NCBI GenBank assembly: GCA_945871085.1
Contig: CAMBVX010000008.1
Coordinates: 1 to 46,327 of the forward strand
Direction of reading: 5' to 3'
DNA from: Opitutus sp. GAS368
GTDB lineage: Bacteria; Verrucomicrobiota; Verrucomicrobiia; Opitutales; Opitutaceae
DNA length: 46,327 bases
Both the position numbers and the translations under genes were made by a program. Below are positions 44,008 through 46,327 of this stretch, piece after piece; position 1 is the stretch's first letter, and every line of letters starts with the position of its first letter. The notes under the pieces are model-generated. The model saw only the letters and a list, made by a program, of their open reading frames with translations. It was not told the origin of the DNA and searched no databases.

Positions 44008-46326
44008 TCAATCGGCCTTTACGTCGACCGGCTCCTCGTCGAATCGCGCTCGCAGCCAGATTTTGAATTTCGCGATCTGTATCGGTGCCCCAAGCACGAG
44101 CACCTCATCCCCCGCGCGCAAGATCTCTGCCGCGGTAGGATTGAGCACACGCAGGCCATGACGATTTACTCCGGCGATCTGCACCCCGTGGACCTGCGCC
44201 GGTGAGAGCGCGCTCAAGGTCCGACTGGCCGCGCGGCTCCACGGCGGCACGACCATCGCCTCCATCCGCACTTCCTCGAACAACGAATCAGCCACGGCCA
44301 CGCCCGAGACCGCCCCAAGGAACGCCTTGCCCGCGATCACTTGCTCCGCCGTGCCCAACAAGAGCACCTTGTCCCGAGGAAAAAGCACGGCCTCCGGGGG
44401 CGGGAGCGGGATCATGAATCCCTGGCGCTCAATCCCGACGACCGAGCAACCAAAACGACTCCTCAGTCCGAGCTCCGCAATTTTCTTCCCCTGGCAATCC
44501 GCCAAATCCGGCAAAGTGCAGTCGATCATATTCAGGTTCCATTCGCCGTGCGGCTGGAGCCAAGGCGCCGTCGTCGCTGTCATCTTATTATCCCCGGTCT
44601 CAATCACGCTCATCAGCTCGACCTCCATTTCACTGTGCCAATAGATCAGCTTCCGGCGCAGGACGAGCAAGGCCACCCCCGCGATGAGCGCGCTAAACAG
44701 CAGCAACCATTTGCCTTTCCCTTCCGCGGGTTGGATCGACGCCAGCCATATAAACATGCCGCCTCCCGCGAGGATTTTCAGCACGGTTTCCACCAAGACC
44801 CGCAGCCGCTTCGCGTGCGGATGCCCTTTCGTCGAAACCTCCGCGTAGAGCATAGCCATGGCCGAAACATTGCGCCAAATCGCGACCAACGGAGCGAGGA
44901 TCAGCAGCACGAGAGTCGCACTAAAGATCAGCTCGAGATCGTGCGGAAAAAGGCGACCCCGTCCGAGCCACCCTTCCGCCAGAGAAAAAAACTGCTCGGA
45001 GAAAACCACGACGCCCGTCACGAACAACATGCCCATGCTCACCTGCACGAGTCGCTTGCGACTGAGTTGCCAAAGTATGTTGCGCGCACGCCGTTGGTGG
45101 AAAACTTCCAACCACCCGTGGTAGGCTCCCACCCAATCCGCCAGCCAACGCGGTTGTCGGCTGATCACCGCTCCCGCGATCCGCTCCGAATTTCTCGTGA
45201 GCATCGGTGCCAACAACGTCGTCAGGAGCGAAACCCCGACCGCCAACGGATAAAATCGCGCCGGCACGACGGCGGCGGTCACGCCCAGCTGAGCAATGAT
45301 AAACGAAAATTCGCCGATCGGTGTGCCCGTCAACCCGGTGCGCAACGCATCCTTGAGCGGAGTGCCAATCAGCGTGAGCCCGCCCGTCACACTCAACGGC
45401 CGGGCCAGCAGGGTAAATCCCGCGACTCCGACGATCAGCCCGGCCGACGCCCACAGCTCACGCACATCAATCTGCATCCCGATCGCCACAAAAAAAACCG
45501 CGCTGAACACATCGCGCATCCCTTCGAACGTCCGCTCGACTTGATGCCGGTGCGACGTCTCCGCGATGATTGTCCCCAATAAGAACGCGCCGAGCGCCAA
45601 GGAGTATCCCGCCAGCGCCGCGACGACCGCCATGCCAAACAACAACGCCGCCAGTCCCAACGTTTGCAGTTCCTCGTCCGCCGAAACGCTCATCCGTTTC
45701 AACAACCACGGCACCAGTAACAGACCCAAAATCCCCGTCAGCACCACAAACGCCCCGAGCTGCAACAACGTCGTCCCCAGTTTCGCGCCGCCGCCCTCGC
45801 CGATCTGCATCATCGAATTCAGCAACGTCAGCATCACCACGGCGACCACGTCTTCCAGCACCGAAATCCCCATGGCCAATTGCCCGGAGCGTTCATGATT
45901 CGTCCCCGTTTCGTGCAGAATCTTCCCAATGATCGCCGAGGACGAAACCATCAACATCCCGGCCAGAAAAAGGCCTTCGGTGTGTGACCACCCGAGCGCC
46001 GCACTCAACAGCCGCGACAGGTAATACATCGTGATCGCCCCCGCAAACGTCGCCAGCATCAAACCCGGCCCCAAGCGCCTCATCTTGCGAAGACTCAGGC
46101 CCAGCCCGATCGCGAACATCAGAAACACGAGCCCCACCTGCGCCAAGGTCTCGATACTCCCCGCGTCCTGCACCAACGCGAACAGCGGAGATTTCGGACC
46201 CGCCACGATCCCCGCGACGAGAAACCCGACCACGACCGATAGCCCGCTGCGTTGGCACAACCACCCCACGACGCCTGCCACGACGAGCACCACCGCGAGA
46301 TCCTGGATGAAGTGAATTCCGTGCAT
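44008..46326 (-). CDS. CPA2-family cation:proton antiporter with two RCK_C domains
   Basis: 772 residues from ATG 46326, one base from the right edge; the natural N-terminus MHGIHFIQDLAVVL suggests it is complete. Residues about 1-390 are the Na+(K+)/H+ exchanger membrane domain, with LEDVVAVVML as the conserved helix and its acidic pair. A further membrane module (about 425-580, four segments) follows. Residues about 594-670 and 700-765 are two RCK_C/TrkA_C domains (GKKIAELGLRSRFGCSVVGI, GDEVLVLGAPIQ). A TrkA_N NAD domain is absent. RCK_C domains can bind cyclic di-AMP in other antiporters and K+ channels. Likely K+ or Na+ efflux coupled to H+ entry at the inner membrane. Confidence 0.92.
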   Translation of the reverse strand: MHGIHFIQDLAVVLVVAGVVGWLCQRSGLSVVVGFLVAGIVAGPKSPLFALVQDAGSIETLAQVGLVFLMFAIGLGLSLRKMRRLGPGLMLATFAGAITMYYLSRLLSAALGWSHTEGLFLAGMLMVSSSAIIGKILHETGTNHERSGQLAMGISVLEDVVAVVMLTLLNSMMQIGEGGGAKLGTTLLQLGAFVVLTGILGLLLVPWLLKRMSVSADEELQTLGLAALLFGMAVVAALAGYSLALGAFLLGTIIAETSHRHQVERTFEGMRDVFSAVFFVAIGMQIDVRELWASAGLIVGVAGFTLLARPLSVTGGLTLIGTPLKDALRTGLTGTPIGEFSFIIAQLGVTAAVVPARFYPLAVGVSLLTTLLAPMLTRNSERIAGAVISRQPRWLADWVGAYHGWLEVFHQRRARNILWQLSRKRLVQVSMGMLFVTGVVVFSEQFFSLAEGWLGRGRLFPHDLELIFSATLVLLILAPLVAIWRNVSAMAMLYAEVSTKGHPHAKRLRVLVETVLKILAGGGMFIWLASIQPAEGKGKWLLLFSALIAGVALLVLRRKLIYWHSEMEVELMSVIETGDNKMTATTAPWLQPHGEWNLNMIDCTLPDLADCQGKKIAELGLRSRFGCSVVGIERQGFMIPLPPPEAVLFPRDKVLLLGTAEQVIAGKAFLGAVSGVAVADSLFEEVRMEAMVVPPWSRAASRTLSALSPAQVHGVQIAGVNRHGLRVLNPTAAEILRAGDEVLVLGAPIQIAKFKIWLRARFDEEPVDVKAD

Positions 46327-46327
46327 A

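Overview
The window is high-GC, densely coded DNA from a Gram-negative bacterium. It very probably belongs to the Verrucomicrobiota, close to the Opitutaceae; this is inferred from gene content, not from a marker comparison. The pointers are secreted sulfatases, LamG/propeller proteins, a TonB receptor and Tat-exported enzymes next to core genes (dnaG-rpoD, infA, rpmG, tatA, nuoA), an IF-1 with a basic C-terminal tail, and start codons almost without Shine-Dalgarno sequences. No rRNA, tRNA, CRISPR array or insertion sequence was found.

Layout. (1) 1-4257, minus strand: a GMC flavoprotein dehydrogenase with a 3Fe-4S-type Cys motif, its Tat-bearing small subunit, a TMEM175-like K+ channel, and a secreted SGNH hydrolase fused to a DUF1080 (3-keto-disaccharide hydrolase-like) domain that runs off the left edge. 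(2) 4627-23533, plus strand: twelve nearly contiguous genes, many overlapping by 4 bp. They are an FGE-fold/sialidase-like fusion, a secreted sulfatase, a LacI regulator, a beta-helix protein, a signal-peptide-bearing HpcH/HpaI-type protein, a sodium:solute symporter, a second sulfatase without signal peptide, an iron alcohol dehydrogenase, a PdxA2-type dehydrogenase, two tandem 815-residue LamG/propeller paralogues and a DUF1537 four-carbon acid kinase. A TonB receptor follows at 23757-26621. (3) 26713-30465: a frameshifted PEP-mutase-family gene, a secreted multidomain protein and a Tat-exported amidohydrolase. (4) 30483-46326: mostly housekeeping genes (xerD, infA, tadA, sodA, a TolB-like protein, an Mrp ATPase, rpmG, an EIIA/PK_C-like/diadenylate-cyclase fusion, nuoA, dnaG, rpoD, a lipoprotein, tatA) and a CPA2 antiporter with two RCK_C domains.

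The block at 4627-26621 is the most likely undescribed system. I read it as a locus for capture and stepwise breakdown of a sulfated carbohydrate. The proposed order is TonB uptake, periplasmic trimming and desulfation, sodium-driven import of a still-sulfated fragment, cytoplasmic desulfation by the signal-less sulfatase, then alcohol oxidation or reduction and a kinase plus PdxA2 step on a four-carbon sugar acid. The FGE-like protein lacks the expected catalytic Cys pair, so true sulfatase maturation must be encoded elsewhere. The substrate cannot be named from the sequence.

A second theme is potassium/proton homeostasis and cyclic di-AMP: the EIIA-DAC fusion, the RCK_C antiporter and the TMEM175-like channel all lie within 46 kb. 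Any regulatory link between them is inference.
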